The notes beneath the pieces were generated by a model that worked only from the letters and a program-made list of their open reading frames with translations, was not told the origin of the DNA and searched no databases. 64,000 bases of DNA. Source: Arctopsyche grandis (taxonomy: Eukaryota; Arthropoda; Insecta; Trichoptera; Hydropsychidae). The position numbers and the translations under genes were made by a program. How positions within the stretch are numbered: the stretch's first letter is position 1; every line of letters begins with the position of its first letter. Of this stretch, positions 1 to 49,416 are shown piece by piece. The DNA lies in assembly GCF_051622035.1 (NCBI RefSeq), contig NC_135357.1, forward strand, positions 13,289,001 through 13,353,000, in the 5' to 3' direction.

Positions 1-824
1 TTGAACTCAACAATTGACAATAGTGAAGCAAGATTTAGTCATAAAAATCCAGCTTATCAGAGTGCCGTTGTACATCCATCTGCAAATTGTTCTGAATTGA
101 ACAAAGACGATGGTGAGTTTGTTTTCATTTTATTTATATTGTAGCTATTACGTAATTTTATTTCGTATTGTATATTAGAACTAAATTCAATCAATAAAAA
201 AAAGTGTTGCAATCATGTACATATTTATGTAATTGCTTTATAATTTTTCAGCAAATTCTATGAAGAAATGGAAATGCGTCACTCTGTCACCTGAAAATGA
301 AAGAAAACTAAAAGCAGAAAACAGTTTTCAGAAAGAAGAACCAGAAAAACCAAAAATAGTCCACTATCCAGATGAAAATAAACGCGAACCTGGAAGCGAA
401 CCGAGGGTATAATTTTCTTACTCTACATATGTATTTATTAATATTTTATTGTAAGTTTAATACGTAAACTAAAAATGAATTCAATTTTTAGATACTAACA
501 GTTGAATTAAATAGGGGTTGGAATAGTAGATTGGGCTTTAGCGTTCAGTGTCATCCAGAGTCTGGTCAAAGTTTTATCTCGGCTATATACAGTGATAGTG
601 TTGCCGCTAAGGATGGAAGGTTACGTCAGGGAGATATTATTTTGCAGGTTTAATAAATTTTTAACTAAGTCAAATTTCGTGTCTAAAATTTATTGTTTAC
701 AATAAACGCACTGAATCATTTTTAGGTGAATGATGAAAATATAACTTCGATGACGACACCTCAAGTGATAGATTTGCTTCGCATTTTACGCGGTTCAATA
801 TGCATTACGGTTCTTAGACAGTAA
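1..824 (+). CDS. 3' part of a PDZ-domain protein gene (four exons, 5' end outside the window)
   Basis: Four exons join in one open frame: 1-112, 252-406, 492-647 and 726-824, with TAA at 822-824. Each border is GT..AG (donors G|GTGAGT, AGG|GTATAA, CAG|GTTTAA; acceptors TTTTTCAG, TTTTTAG, TTTTTAG), and intron phases are 1, 0, 0. The visible 173 residues have a polar Lys/Glu/Pro-rich linker (exons 1-2) followed by one PDZ domain that runs to the stop. PDZ hallmarks are the carboxylate-binding loop RLGFSV, the AAKDGRL-x-GD-x-IL-x-VN segment and a helix with TPQVIDLL. PDZ domains bind short C-terminal peptides of membrane proteins and act in scaffolds; the partner cannot be told from here. I do not recognise the family; a multi-PDZ scaffold is likely because the PDZ is the C-terminal domain. 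The gene converges with the receptor gene to its right. Confidence 0.85.
492..824 (+). CDS. PDZ domain, encoded by the last two exons
   Basis: Exon 492-647 (52 codons) carries strands beta1-beta5, from ILTVEL through RLGFSV to GDIILQ. Exon 726-824 supplies VNDENITSMTTPQVIDLL and the last strand ICITVLRQ before the stop. The phase 0 intron cuts the domain within the conserved IL-Q-VN segment. The domain is of full usual length (about 85 residues) with no break. Confidence 0.85.
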
Positions 825-3800
825 AGTCAATTGGAAAAGGATGTGATTGCGTGCTTTTCTTAAAGTGTGATCTCATAGTATCTGTAATTATTACATTAAT
901 ATAAAATAACCATTATTATATACATATATATATGAAGTCATATACGATAGTGTCTATAACTACGAATTGTATTTGTATATACTATACATATATGTTGATT
1001 AAAATACTGATATGAAATACTCAATCCTTAAAAATCGTGATAATTAGTAAAATGTATATATGTATGTATTATTACAAATTTATGTTTATGTTAAACTTGA
1101 AGAAAATATCGAATTTTTAAGTAATAGGCAATTTTTTGCAATAAATAGTATTTTCGTGAAATGTTGATAATCTTTTATTATATATTATGTAATAAAGATA
1201 ATTGAAGCTTTCAATAGTCAGTTTGATATTATATATACATATATATTATAATGTATGATATGCATATATATATATTTTGATTATAATAGTCCAAATAGTC
1301 TATTTTAATACTTATAACGTTTCATTATTCCTTTCAATCACAGAATGTTTATAGAATTTGCAATTTTTACTTCCACTAAAATTTGAATTATTTTGAAGTT
1401 TAATTTATTCGATATTGAATTAAAGTAAATGCAAAAGAAATACACGAAGTTAAACTGAAAAATATAATCAAAATGTATATACGTATGTAATATAAAATGC
1501 AGTATATTTGTGCTTTTAAAGATAAGAATATAATTGTTTTTCAATTCCTATCAATTTATTTGTTTTAAAAATATTACCTATGAACATATCATTACAAACG
1601 TTTTATTTCACATAACTTTATATTTGTTTTTGGTTAACTATGTAGGTATATACATTTACATGTAACATTTTTATTTCCAATATGTATTAAATTAACAGAT
1701 ATTTTGATTAGAAAATAAATAAATTGACAGTATAATAGTGGCATATGGAAAACATTTATGTATGTTTTACGTTAACAATATTATATGATGCAAGACAACA
1801 GCGTTTTTTTTTATGACTGTTCAAGCTACACAATTTTATTTATTAATAAGTGAATAATGCATATTTTGGAAAATTAATGTTCTTGTTGGCAATGTAAAAT
1901 ATTTTCCAAAAAATGTCTTTCATATTTTATGTTTATTGATGATTCTATTTTATGAAATGTTCAATATTGTTGTAAGTTGGATTGTTGGAGAAATCAACGA
2001 CTTGGTTTTACAAGTCGGTGCGATTAATTGAATTTGTTGTTTAAATCCATGTATCAGCTGTATAATAAAAGAACTTAAAACCTAACGTGGTTCTTAATTA
2101 AATTTTACAAATAAGCTATTTTGGTTGTTTGTGTTCTTCTCATTCCACAGACAGCTGGTAATATTTATTACTCGCTGAATAATGTGGCACTCAATGGATG
2201 AATGGAATTGATATGTAGTTCTGTAAAATATTAGTAATTCAAAATATATTATTAAAACTTATACATCCAAAATATGTAAATATATATAATATAATTATTG
2301 GTGTTGAATCTATTTACAATTCCTTTAATATTAAATATTTGAACGATGAATAAATTTCAAAAATTAACAAAAAAATATTAAATAAATAAATAGATAATTT
2401 TTGTTATAAATGAATTCTTATAAAATTCTCAAATGAATTGAATAAAGTGTATTATGAATATGAGTATTTTAATTACATTCAATTATATATATCCATAGCA
2501 AAAGTATAACACTAGAAGTATTCACCTTAAAGTATTTTAAATTTTATGATCATTGATCTTCGTTATGTTGTCAAATTTAATATTTTTGTTAGTATAATAC
2601 TTAAAACTTTTTTTATTTCTAAACCAAATGTTCCTTAAATACTATTAACAAAAAATAAAAATAAAAAACAAAAAAAAACCATTAGGCTTTCCAAAAAATA
2701 TAAATTTTTCGTAATAATTGAAGGTAAGTTAAAAAATATAAAATTTTTAAATATTTTCTTACAAAGGAAATTCTATCTAACAAAATCATAATATTATTGT
2801 CTATTTCAAATTAATTGTATTCACCAACTTGTTAAATTTCATATCTCATACATTATCTAATAATATACATATGTACTTTGTTTGTGAACAAAAAGAATTA
2901 ACACAATTAAGAAATAATACATTACATTATGGTTAATATTATATTAACATTAATGTTTAGCCTCTGCTATATAAATAAAAACCCATTTGAAACCAATCCT
3001 TCAAGAATAAAATTTATTTCCATTTAAAAAAATATGTAAAGATTTCTATTTATGTAAGTAAACTCATTTATTTTTCACTTTGAATATTAACGATAGTATT
3101 ATATTCTAAATATTTTTAATCTACAGCAATAATTGTAAGATATGTACTTAGAGTATAAATTGTTGACCTGATCAAGAGAAAACACAGATTATTTTATATT
3201 ATACCTATATATTGGTTTCCAACAGTGAATACTTTTGATTTACGACCTATTATTATATGTATGTACATATATACCTTTTTTCAACATCATTTCAATGTAT
3301 AAAACACATTTGTTTTAGTCTCTTGGTCAGCAATCTTCGATTTTTGTCTGTGATGTTTTCCAAAGCATTGACTAAACTGCCTATTAGATTAGATTTAGTT
3401 TGGATTTTCAATGATCCAGTTAAAAAAAAAGTTTGTGAGAATCTGAGATCAAATAATTATTAGAAATGATAAAAGTGCATAGCATGAATCTCAAATGATC
3501 ACATAACTCAAATGTATGTATGTACATATACGTATATGTACTACATTGAAAATAAATAAAATCTCACAGTGAAAATTCTAAATTTAGATTTGAAAATATG
3601 TTGTATTAAATATAAATTTTATATTATTGTAATATAAAATCCTCATTAGACATACTGTATGAATTTAAATTTCTTACTGAACTATCATATGAACTATTTC
3701 AAATTTGTTTCTGAATACATAATTTACAAGTCAATTGAGTCAAAGAATTTGGTTTTGTTAAACTATTTAAATTTAACGTAATACAACTTGTATGATTATA

Positions 3801-4204
3801 ATAAATTATATAAAATACTTAGTAAAAAGTAAAAATATACATACCTACATATATGTAAATATAATGCATATACATATTTATTATTTATCATAGTCCCTGA
3901 TGTAAATATGTAGAAAACATTCACACAATATTATTTGTATGATCAAGTAATATAAGATAAATTTGTGTCGGATACATTAAATGTATTTTATCATTTAAAT
4001 TCATGACCTTAATAAAGATCGATGTTATGTTAGAAGTGTTTTCATGTGTATTTATAATACTTACTTACTTACCCTTTTTTAAAGTTTTTATTTGAATTTA
4101 TGCTTCCAAGAAAGCATACAATTTTAAAAAACAAATGAAAAAAAACACCATTTTTTAAAAACAATTTCCAAATAAAACACGAACAGTTTGAATGAAGATA
4201 TATT
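825..4204. other. AT-rich intergenic DNA between the convergent PDZ and receptor genes
   Basis: No gene was seen. The first AATAAA downstream of the PDZ stop is at 1140-1145 and could be its polyadenylation signal. The rest is AT-rich with many short acatatgta-type palindromes, and all ORFs in it are short and low complexity. Confidence 0.5.
1140..1145 (+). terminator. candidate poly(A) signal of the PDZ gene
   Basis: This is the first AATAAA hexamer, about 316 bp after the stop codon at 822-824. AT-rich DNA has many chance hexamers, so 3' end reads would be needed to confirm it. Confidence 0.3.
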
Positions 4205-4210
4205 TTTATT
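4205..4210 (-). terminator. candidate poly(A) signal of the neuropeptide receptor gene
   Basis: An AATAAA hexamer on the - strand lies about 440 bp past the receptor stop (4651-4653) and is the first canonical one found. An ATTAAA variant lies nearer, at about 4362-4367. Chance occurrence is possible in this AT-rich DNA. Confidence 0.3.
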
Positions 4211-4650
4211 TATAAATATATTTTATAACAATGAATTGATCAACAGGACAAAATGTAAAATATATAATTTTGAAATAATCATAAACACTTTCGCCTTAAT
4301 AATCTCTTAATATGTTAGTAAAAACTCCAATGAAATATAGTTTCATTTGTAAAAAAAATATTTTTAATACAATATCACATTTCTTTACATACTTATTTAT
4401 ATAATATCACTTACACGGAAAAGCTACACTTTGGCGAAAGCTTATACATAATGTTAGGTATGAAAATTTATATAAAGCTTAAAATTCGTTACAATATTAT
4501 CTATACCTATAATTATTTAAAACTTATAGTCTATAAGTATATATGTAATATGACAAAAATCTAAAGCACATTCAACTCCCTTCTCGTGTATTAATGGAAT
4601 CTAAAAACGATATTATTATTAGAAATTGTTCAAAACCCGGGACACAAATT

Positions 4651-40512
<35,862 letters not shown>

Positions 40513-43500
40513 GGCTACTATACTGGATTGTTCTTCACATGCCACGTTGAGACGGAATTCAATTTCGCACTAGTTCACCGAATCGATAATCGAAAACAAA
40601 CATGATATTTCCTCAATATCAAGCCGAAAAATTACGAGGACTCCTTCACTGAGATCACTGGATTGATGGTCGTCGTGAAAAAGTGGACTTCACATCACGT
40701 TATGTAGTGTTTAGTTAAAAATGCTATTTGGTATTCTGCGCACGAGGGTAGATAGCACTCATGTTTGTCATACATTCTCTCCTGAATAGTGGGGGTGGTT
40801 CAAATGTGAATGCCGAAAGAATTTATAAATATTTTCACCGCACAAAGGCACATTTAAATACGAAGGAATTCACAAATTATATTGTATTGAGCCGCTCTCG
40901 CGTCATGAACATCTGAAAGAAAGAAAAAAGACAAAATGTTAATTTATATGCATCATTTTCGGTGTCTGCAAATGAAATGCTATATATGTATGTACAGTGA
41001 AAATAATAATGCCACTGGTGATGACATGAACAAGTGCTGCCTCAGAAATCTTAGTGTCAATCTTGTTTATAAATTACACAGATCAAGGGTAAGTACACAG
41101 TATTATATAGGCACTCGAGATGATCAAAAACGAAAGGAGACAGTCTTAAATTAACCCTAGACACATCGTTTGTTTGCCAAATATCGACTTTGACATTTTA
41201 GAATATAAATAACAACGAACTGATTTTCACTATCAAAGAAACCATTTGTTACTTTTTGATTATTTCTTCGGTTCACAATACTTCTTACTTAATTATAATT
41301 AATATTTACGGTGTATACTTAATTAAACGAGAGCAAAACCGGAAGAAGCCTAAGTGAAATATTGAACTGAAAAGCAATTTTCAAACTTTCATTAAGTTTC
41401 CCTTATAATAAAATGTGAGTTATGTAAAATAGCCATGATTTATAAAGAGCATTGTATTACATATTCTGAGTCCTTCCCTTCCAGTATAATATAGTCGTAA
41501 AATACAGTATTTTTTCGAATAAAATAAGTATATTTCACGCCTCTAAGTAATGTAACTTTATACGATTTGTGGGATTGAAGTATTGATTTATGAGACGTAA
41601 GCTATTATAACATTCAAATGACCAACGATGTATCTTTATACATCGACACTGATCATTTTTATTTTGCAATATAAATATGAGAAATAATGATATATAATAA
41701 ATTGAAATATTAACAAGCAATGCTTCAGTGAACATATACATATAAACTTTTAAATTTGATCGACATTCTTACTTCTAAAAAAAATAGACTACACCAATAA
41801 ATTTTTTTCGGAAATTTTATCTGCGAAAACTTTTTTATGTAGCGCCTTAAAAGTTTCAGACAGCCATCTGAAAATAAACAATTATTAAGATCACAGCATT
41901 AAAATCTTGTGCTTGTATGGAAAGAAGAATTATTCATATAAAATTAAATTATTGAATGAAGAACGAAATGTAAAACTGAACTTTCTTTGGCATGTTACTA
42001 ACACGATACAGATTGCACACCGCATATAAACTACATTGTTTGTTTTAAAAACAATGATTAAACGTGTGTTAGTTTGAAAAGTTTAAAGTTTACTTTATGT
42101 AAACATTTCATGTTGATTTTAAATTGTTACATTGTAAAACAGTGCCAGCAGTTTATACACATTTTACAGACACTTAACTATTTTTACACCACATGTGGTT
42201 TCTCTTCATGTTTTCAAAGCGATACTTACAATTTACGAAGGTAAAATTAAATACAGGATTGAAAGGATTCTGCAGATTACTCACTGTGCGATAAACAACA
42301 CGGTATCGCATAGTTATAGTAGATATATAAATTCATACATATATTAAGTCGACACATTGTTTTGTAGCCTGCAATTTCAGACCGTAACTCAGCGTGCCTG
42401 AAACTGTTGGATGCACAACAATGCAACTTCACCAACTGCACTATATAATCTAAAATAGTATCTGATTTAGTAGAACCGTAATTTAATAATGAAACTCTCG
42501 TCATGACCATATATTACATTATATATGGCCATTGACGATCAAAGCCAACTGACGCACCTGTGAAATATATTATATTATATTATAAACAAAGCGATACATG
42601 TTCATACACACTTGGATACTGGCAATATTTTAACCTGAAAATATTTTGTTAAATATAAAATAAATACATTTATAAATATGCGTCAAAGTAGAATCAATTT
42701 TGGTTGGAAATTTTTTGTATGTATTTACATAGGTATATAAGGTATGCCGAAAATGTATGAATATTAATACATTTTTGGTTCGATGTGAAACGATGGTCCT
42801 AATAGTACCACGACAGCAAATTTGAATTTTGAAGGGTGCAAAATACGCGTCAGATGTATGTAAATGATGTGAGGTGTATCGTAATTTTGAGAAAAATCTG
42901 TATTATCGAACATTCTACAAGGTTGCAATACTATGCTAATTTTTTTTATAAAAATAAATTAATCTTTTGAAATATGAATAAATTAAATGAATGAGTTAAT
43001 AATAAAATATATATGTACTACGCCATTCAAAATAAAATCTCGTATTATAAAAATATACGTACATATGTATATACTATATGTACATATACATATGTATGTT
43101 CATATGAATTATGAATATTTATAGCCACCACGTGAATTTACGTAACCCTTATTTTGGTACAATTCTCATATACATATGTAAATATCAATTTGTCATGTAT
43201 TGTGCTCCTAACTTTTTTTTAATCTCAATAAATATGTACATAATAAAAATAAGTTCGATTTTATTCGTCTTTACAACTTTAAATAAGGTATAATTATGTC
43301 TATAGTATGTACATACATACATATATACATACATACATCTTAGTGCAAAGTATTCGACTATTTTTAACAGGATTTCACTGCATGTCAAATAAAAAATTTA
43401 AATTAAATATTTTATTAATGTATGCAATCTATTTGATATTCTGAACCATTTCAAATTGTTAATAATTGCAATGGTTTAAAATTTATAAATAAAAAAGTTA

Positions 43501-44540
43501 CCTTAATTGCTCTGTTTTTGTATTACATCTATATGTATGCAAATATGAAAACTTATGCAAATTTTAATAAAATTCGTGTAGGTATATGTCTGTATGTACA
43601 TACATATATGTCTTTTATGCCATATTAAAAATTAAAATTTATTCCTATCACTTATTATTACGTGAAAAAAATGTCCACTCGTGTGTAAGCATTCCATTAT
43701 AATATTTATATATTATATTAACAAACAGAATCGTACAATTTCCGAGGAAAAAAATCGTTTAATCCACCCGTTGTCGTAAGAACCCAATTGAACGAAAGAA
43801 TGACTCAAAGAAATCTTTCCATTCATTCCTTTATATTTTCAATTATATTCAGAAACGCAAAGGGAAAAAAATCAGCAGAAAACGTAAAGGTAAATTTCTT
43901 AGCCCAATGACCTTTTTACGTATCCAATGTGGAAACTTTTCGGCTATTCCTCTCGCGTCATTAGTTTTTAAAATCTTATTTTCCCTAATTTATTCCTTCA
44001 CTGTTGTTATTCCTTCTGTATTTGACAACACAAACAAACGTAGTCGGGAATTTCAAGTTTTTGATCCTTTGTTTGTTTAGTCGTTCGATCCGCAATATAC
44101 GAAATGTGGAGTGTTAGCAAACTGCGTAATATTTGTACGCCTTGAATATAATTCTTTAGAAATTTCACAACAAATAATTTGAATCAATAGAAATACTAAC
44201 CATAATATTCCGTTAATAGAAAATCATTAAAATGTATGAATAAATAAATTATTGTTTGTTTTCAAAATTTACTAGTAAACTTTGTTTAAACCAACACAAA
44301 TTATATGAATTTTCTCAGAAAGTATTTTGTATCAACGCATTAAAGTTGCATACGCATACAAGTTTCAATTTTGTATTGATTTTCATATATTTTATCTTTT
44401 CGCAACGTAAAGGTCAAACCAATCTACTTACACTACCCTTATCTGAGGGTTAAATTTATTTTCTGTCATGTAATAAAATGGTTATTATGAGAAATAGACA
44501 TATTTAACCTCACAGTACCTTTTTTAGATCCTATAAATTT
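40513..44540. other. Upstream flank of the receptor gene; no gene seen
   Basis: It should contain the receptor promoter and possibly a 5' UTR exon, but no initiator or TATA site can be assigned with confidence. The rest is AT-rich with short noise ORFs only. Confidence 0.3.
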
Positions 44541-45524
44541 TTAATGAAATTAGTCACGTCTGTATTCGATACACGTTTCACTTTTCAGAGGACTTGAAAT
44601 TTATGGTTTTGAAGAAAGCGACCGGACCGTATCTCTTAATTTCGCACAGGCATTTTGTAGGTAAGAAAAAGGGTTGCGCAGAGATAATCGAGATACGTGA
44701 CGTCATCTTATCTTGATTTTTTTCTACTTCGTTCTGAGGTTGGATGGAAAAATCCGTCTTTACAGTAAACGGTTTGTTAGTTACCGATGTGATTTGTTCC
44801 GTTTGCATGATACCTTTTAAATTGGATTTTTTTTTTGAAAGAGCTTAATTTTCGACTTCGGCTTATTTTCGCATTTCGTGCGGTCTCAAAATCATTTCTA
44901 TCAATATGAATCGTTTATTGCATAGTATTATATATGTATGTACGTGAGAAACTACCATGAAAATATAGATTTAATTTTGAGGGCATCTCGGATGGTCGAC
45001 AAAACTAATAAAGAGTTTTTCATCCCGCAGTCACACTCAAGCATTAAAATAGGGGTTTTTATCGCAGTCAGAAAAAACCAATAACGACAGAAACACGAGG
45101 AATTTGGATCTCCTTTTACACAATAGATATTATGACTCGACATATTTTATTTTCTTAGAGATAAAACCCTTTTTTAGAAAAATTATCACCAGAAACTGGC
45201 TTGAAAATAGTCGAAAACTTTTACATACATATGCATATTTACATTCACATACAAAAATTTACTAACGTGAATTATTAAATTAAGCTACACATACAGACAT
45301 AAATTTCTTGCAATCTCACTTCATAAGTTGAAAGGAAAAAAAAAAGTTATAGGTGTTTAAATAATTAAAATTTGACAGCGAGATGGCAGGGCGAAAAGTA
45401 ATTAAACTACCGATGTGAATGATGAATGTGACAGATAAACGTCACCGTGTAATACGATGCAGTATTTTCAAACGTGACTAATTCGATATGTTTTCACCAT
45501 CGTAATGGCGGATGATACCTTAAC

Positions 45525-45750
45525 TTATATTAATGACCAAAATGAGCAATATGGCAAAGTATGAAAACGATCGGATAAGAGATAAGAGATATAAAAAAAC
45601 GTCTTAATATGAAACGTAAAGGAGGTTTGTAAAAAGATAAAGATAAAAAGTATACAGATATTTTTTTTTATTAGGCAACAGAAACAGAACAAAACAGCAT
45701 AAAATCGTACATAACCTAACATCGATGCAAAAAAAGTTTCTATTAATAAA
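45525..45750 (-). repeat. LINE 3' UTR-like fragment sharing a motif with 16640-16890
   Basis: CCTCCTTTACGTTTCAT on the - strand is identical to that near 16704-16720, with AT-rich, Phe/Tyr-coding sequence around it in both places. The shared exact 17-mer suggests the same LINE family. Confidence 0.4.
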
Positions 45751-47035
45751 TTACAACAATGAAATAAAATATAAACAAAGAATAAAAAGCAATGAATAGT
45801 GGTATATGTATGTAGTATATGTATGTGATATTAAGAATAATTACCAAATAAAAGATATTAAAAGCAAGAAAAGAAACAACAAAATGGATCAATATGAGGC
45901 GTAATATTGTTAAGAAAAGTACAAGATTTATGTACATACATATGTATATAAAAGGAAATACAGGAATAGTTGGTAGAACAGGGTTTCGTGTGAAATAATA
46001 AGGATTGCGGAGTGATCTGATTGTATATTGGAATATGATCTTGCATAATAAATAATGACTATCAATTATATATTTAGAGACTTAAACCAAAAAAAAGTAG
46101 ATATGTATGTATTTATGTATATACATAGACTGTTCATATATATGTAGATATGTTTAGTATTTTAGTAATAGCGAGCTTACTTTCAAAATGTTCAATGTCT
46201 TTTTCATTCAGGAAATAACATTTTTACACGCAATTTCAACGAAAGCTTTTATGTGTTCGGTAGTATTACCAAGACGGGTCTATATTTAGAGCTTCTGTTG
46301 ATTTGCACACACTCGGCGACACATTAATCTTATTCTCGCATTCGTTTTAACAGATAATATATTAAATTCGATGATTTAATAGTTTAAGTTTAATTTTATT
46401 TAATTTTTTTTTAATTGACGTAAAATAACGCCTCAGAGCAATATTACTGCCGCTTATAAAACTAACTGTTGGAGAATTTTATCTCGAGTTTTGCTTCTTT
46501 CAGAATTTTTTTGGTTTATTGGGCGATTAAGAAAACGGGGCGGTGCAAATTATTTTTTATGCTTTTGTCAACCATTTTTACGACAGCCATTTTCGTACGA
46601 AATGATTAAAAGAAAATGCAGATCGTTTTCCGAGAATTCATTTTTATATGTTTCATCTTGTCCTTTAATACGAATGCAATTGAACGTTTTCATAAATGAT
46701 AAAATTGGCAAAGAAATATATCTTTAATAGTCGGTTTTAACTAAATGCTATGCAACACTATTAAATATGTATGTACATACATACATATGTACAAACACAC
46801 TATACCTTAAAATTATGCATATCCCGTGACTATCTATAATTTCCAATTATCATCGTTTAATGCGACCGTTTAGAAATTAGAAAGGATTATCCCAAAAATA
46901 TATTTCAATTGATCTGGAATTTTCGAATTAATCTAAAATGGTTCAAATTAATCATTTTCAATGCTTCAAAACTGAAAATATTTATTATTGAAATTCAATA
47001 TATAAAAACGAATATATCTAATATATTATTTCGAT

Positions 47036-47172
47036 AGAGACTTTGTAACTATGTATGTATGTATATATGTAAGGTTTGTAACTATGTATGTATATATGTA
47101 AGGTTTGCAACTATGTACATATGTATATATGTGAGGTTTGTAACTATGTACATATGTATATATATAAGTTTG
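47036..47172. repeat. Tandem repeat of about 38 bp, four copies
   Basis: Units begin (GG/GA)-TTTGTAACTATGTA or GTTTGCAACTATGTACATAT and end in a TATATATGTAAG-like stretch. The copies differ by a few bases and lengths. It lies just upstream of the TIR element at 47213. Confidence 0.85.
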
Positions 47173-47212
47173 TATGATGATGATATTGACATCGTTGAAT
47201 ATATAATATGTA

Positions 47213-48007
47213 CAGGGTGTCCGGTAGGTCAATACAATGCCTTGAAGGGTTGATAGCTTACGTAATTTCCAACATTTTGAGCCACACATACCTCAGTCCA
47301 AAATCTTACGGTTTTTTTTTATTTCATTTTTAAAGATTTTTAGTAAAAAAGCCAAAATCTCACAGTTAATTGCTAATATTGCCCAAGTTAAAATAGGTAT
47401 GTTAGTCAGTTATTATTTTTTGTTTGTCTAATGTTTATTCAATCAAACAAAAACAAATACAACCATCTGTGTCAACAGCAAAAAAAATAGAGGCACCATA
47501 AGTTTTCAAAAATTTGTCAAGTAGGAAAAATCCGATATTTTTTTGTATATAAAAAAAATAATAAAAATTATTTTAAGAGGTAAAACCTTTATAAAAACAT
47601 GGCTGTTTATTGTCCTTTCTATTAAGATATCACTCATGCAGATGTCTTGGCAATTCTCCGAATTAAGGTGTAAAACCTAATCGAGGAAACAGAGGCCGTC
47701 ATTCACAAGCGACTTTAATGTTATCGTCTATTGTCAGATAAAATTTTGATAATTTTTTTTGTTCTTTATGTTCAAATGCCAATTTCTAATGCATACTAGA
47801 GTCCTTCGTCTCAATTCCGATTTGGTAATTTTGGGTTTTATCTCTTCTTCAGGGTTTTAAAAGATTTTTACATTTTTCTGATTATCTGTTATTTTTTAAT
47901 TACTTATTTTTACTTTGGACTGAGGTATGTATGTGTGGCTCAAAATGTTGGAAATTACGTAAGCTATCAACCCTTCAAGGCTTTGTATCGACCTACCGGA
48001 CATCCTG
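47213..48007. mobile_element. TIR element (795 bp) with TA target duplication
   Basis: The left end is CAGGGTGTCCGGTAGGTCAA. The right end, inverted, is CAGGATGTCCGGTAGGTCGA. The arms pair for about 95 bp with few mismatches and a 4-bp indel (CATA), through CTTACGTAATTTCCAACAT and CCTCAGTCCAAA. TA stands on both sides (47211-47212, 48008-48009). A TA target fits Tc1/mariner-type MITEs. No transposase ORF is left. Confidence 0.8.
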
Positions 48008-48084
48008 TATATTTTTTTCGATTAAAATAAATTAAAAAAAAAAACAAATGAATGTTTATTTTGCCATGTTTAAGCTCCTTATAT

Positions 48085-48121
48085 ATTATAAATACCGAGC
48101 GAAGCTGGGTAAAAACACTAG
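48085..48121 (+). mobile_element. Possible Helitron 3' terminus
   Basis: ATACCGAGCGAAGCTGGGTA runs to AAAAACACTAG before T, a CTAG-T terminus like the other Helitron copies in the window. The pre-terminal hairpin is weak and the 5' end was not located. Confidence 0.3.
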
Positions 48122-49416
48122 TATATACATGTATGTATATAATCAGATTTATACGATAAATAATATTTTACGATTGTCACAGCATAAAATGTGAATTGTT
48201 AGATTAATACGAGAGGTCACCCAATTCACCGAAGCACCATGTAATTCCGGATAAATTGGTTTCCGCAGAATTGATTATAGTTATTTTCATTGGTCACAGA
48301 CAACAACGTAGTCCAGGGCTGACAAATAACTTTCGCAATATACTCTTTTCATGTATAAAATATTCAATATACATGTATGTACATTCCGAGCCCTAAAAAT
48401 CACAGTTTCAAAGATTTATCGTTTGAAATTTAGCTCAAAGAAAGAGCTACTGCGTCTAAGAAATAGGGGCAAGAAAATGAAATTTAGCCCCCATTCAATA
48501 TTAAACACCATAAATTAAAGAAGCGGAAGGGTATGTCTTTGGTATTACACGTTGAGGGACGAATCTCCTTCTCATAAAACGTTACTTAAATTAAAATTTG
48601 TACTGTAATTCATTTAAACATATAAAAAAACACCCTTTCAAAAAGTGCTAGAAAGAAAACAATATCTCAAAATTTTCAAAATATTTCCAGCCCAATCATA
48701 CGATATGTGATGTGGAAGACGAAACGTAAAATTTATTTTGTGAAAATAAATTTCTCCCGTCATTTCCAGTCAAATTTATGATAATAAAATTGGAAGCATG
48801 CGATTGAGAATCTAAAAATTGCGTACTTTCCTTGAAGTAAAAAAAATGATACTCAGAAATAGAAGAGAGCGAATGTGTGCCAGATTATAAATATGTGCCA
48901 TTTATGAAGCTCATGTGACGATGAAAATTTTATGAAATCCATGCTACTTGGAATTTGTGTATTCAAAAGTTAATAACTCACGAAAGATTTCGCTTTGATA
49001 ACGACGGCACTTTACATCAATTAATATTTTAGAGGACAGACACTGATTACATCAGGTTAAAAGGTTTTTTTATGAATACATTAAAAGGTTTTGTATCGTG
49101 TATAAATATAAATTATTTCACATACGAGTACTGAAAGCAAGGCACAGATAAGGTGACTTTTTCGTTATCATACCCAAAGCTTTGTATATTATATATAAAT
49201 GTACCTGCTAAAAACGAGCCTCGACGAGATAAAATCGACAGATATAATAAATTTTGGCAGTCCTATTAAATCGCCACGGGTGATTTTATGACCCGATATT
49301 TTATTGTATTAATCATAATAAAAAGAACATCGACAAGATAGCAATACAATGGTAGGAACGTTCTGATGATTACCATTTTGTATTGTTGAAATTGTTCAAT
49401 AGGTTATGAGACTCAC

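Noticed and set aside
44578..44808. 76-codon ORF on the - strand beginning with a true ATG
   Set aside because: No motif, no splice partner and no neighbour; kept out as unsupported.
47026..47289. CRISPR-like or coding repeat array
   Set aside because: A 38-bp AT-rich tandem repeat without spacers in a eukaryotic genome; a simple minisatellite.
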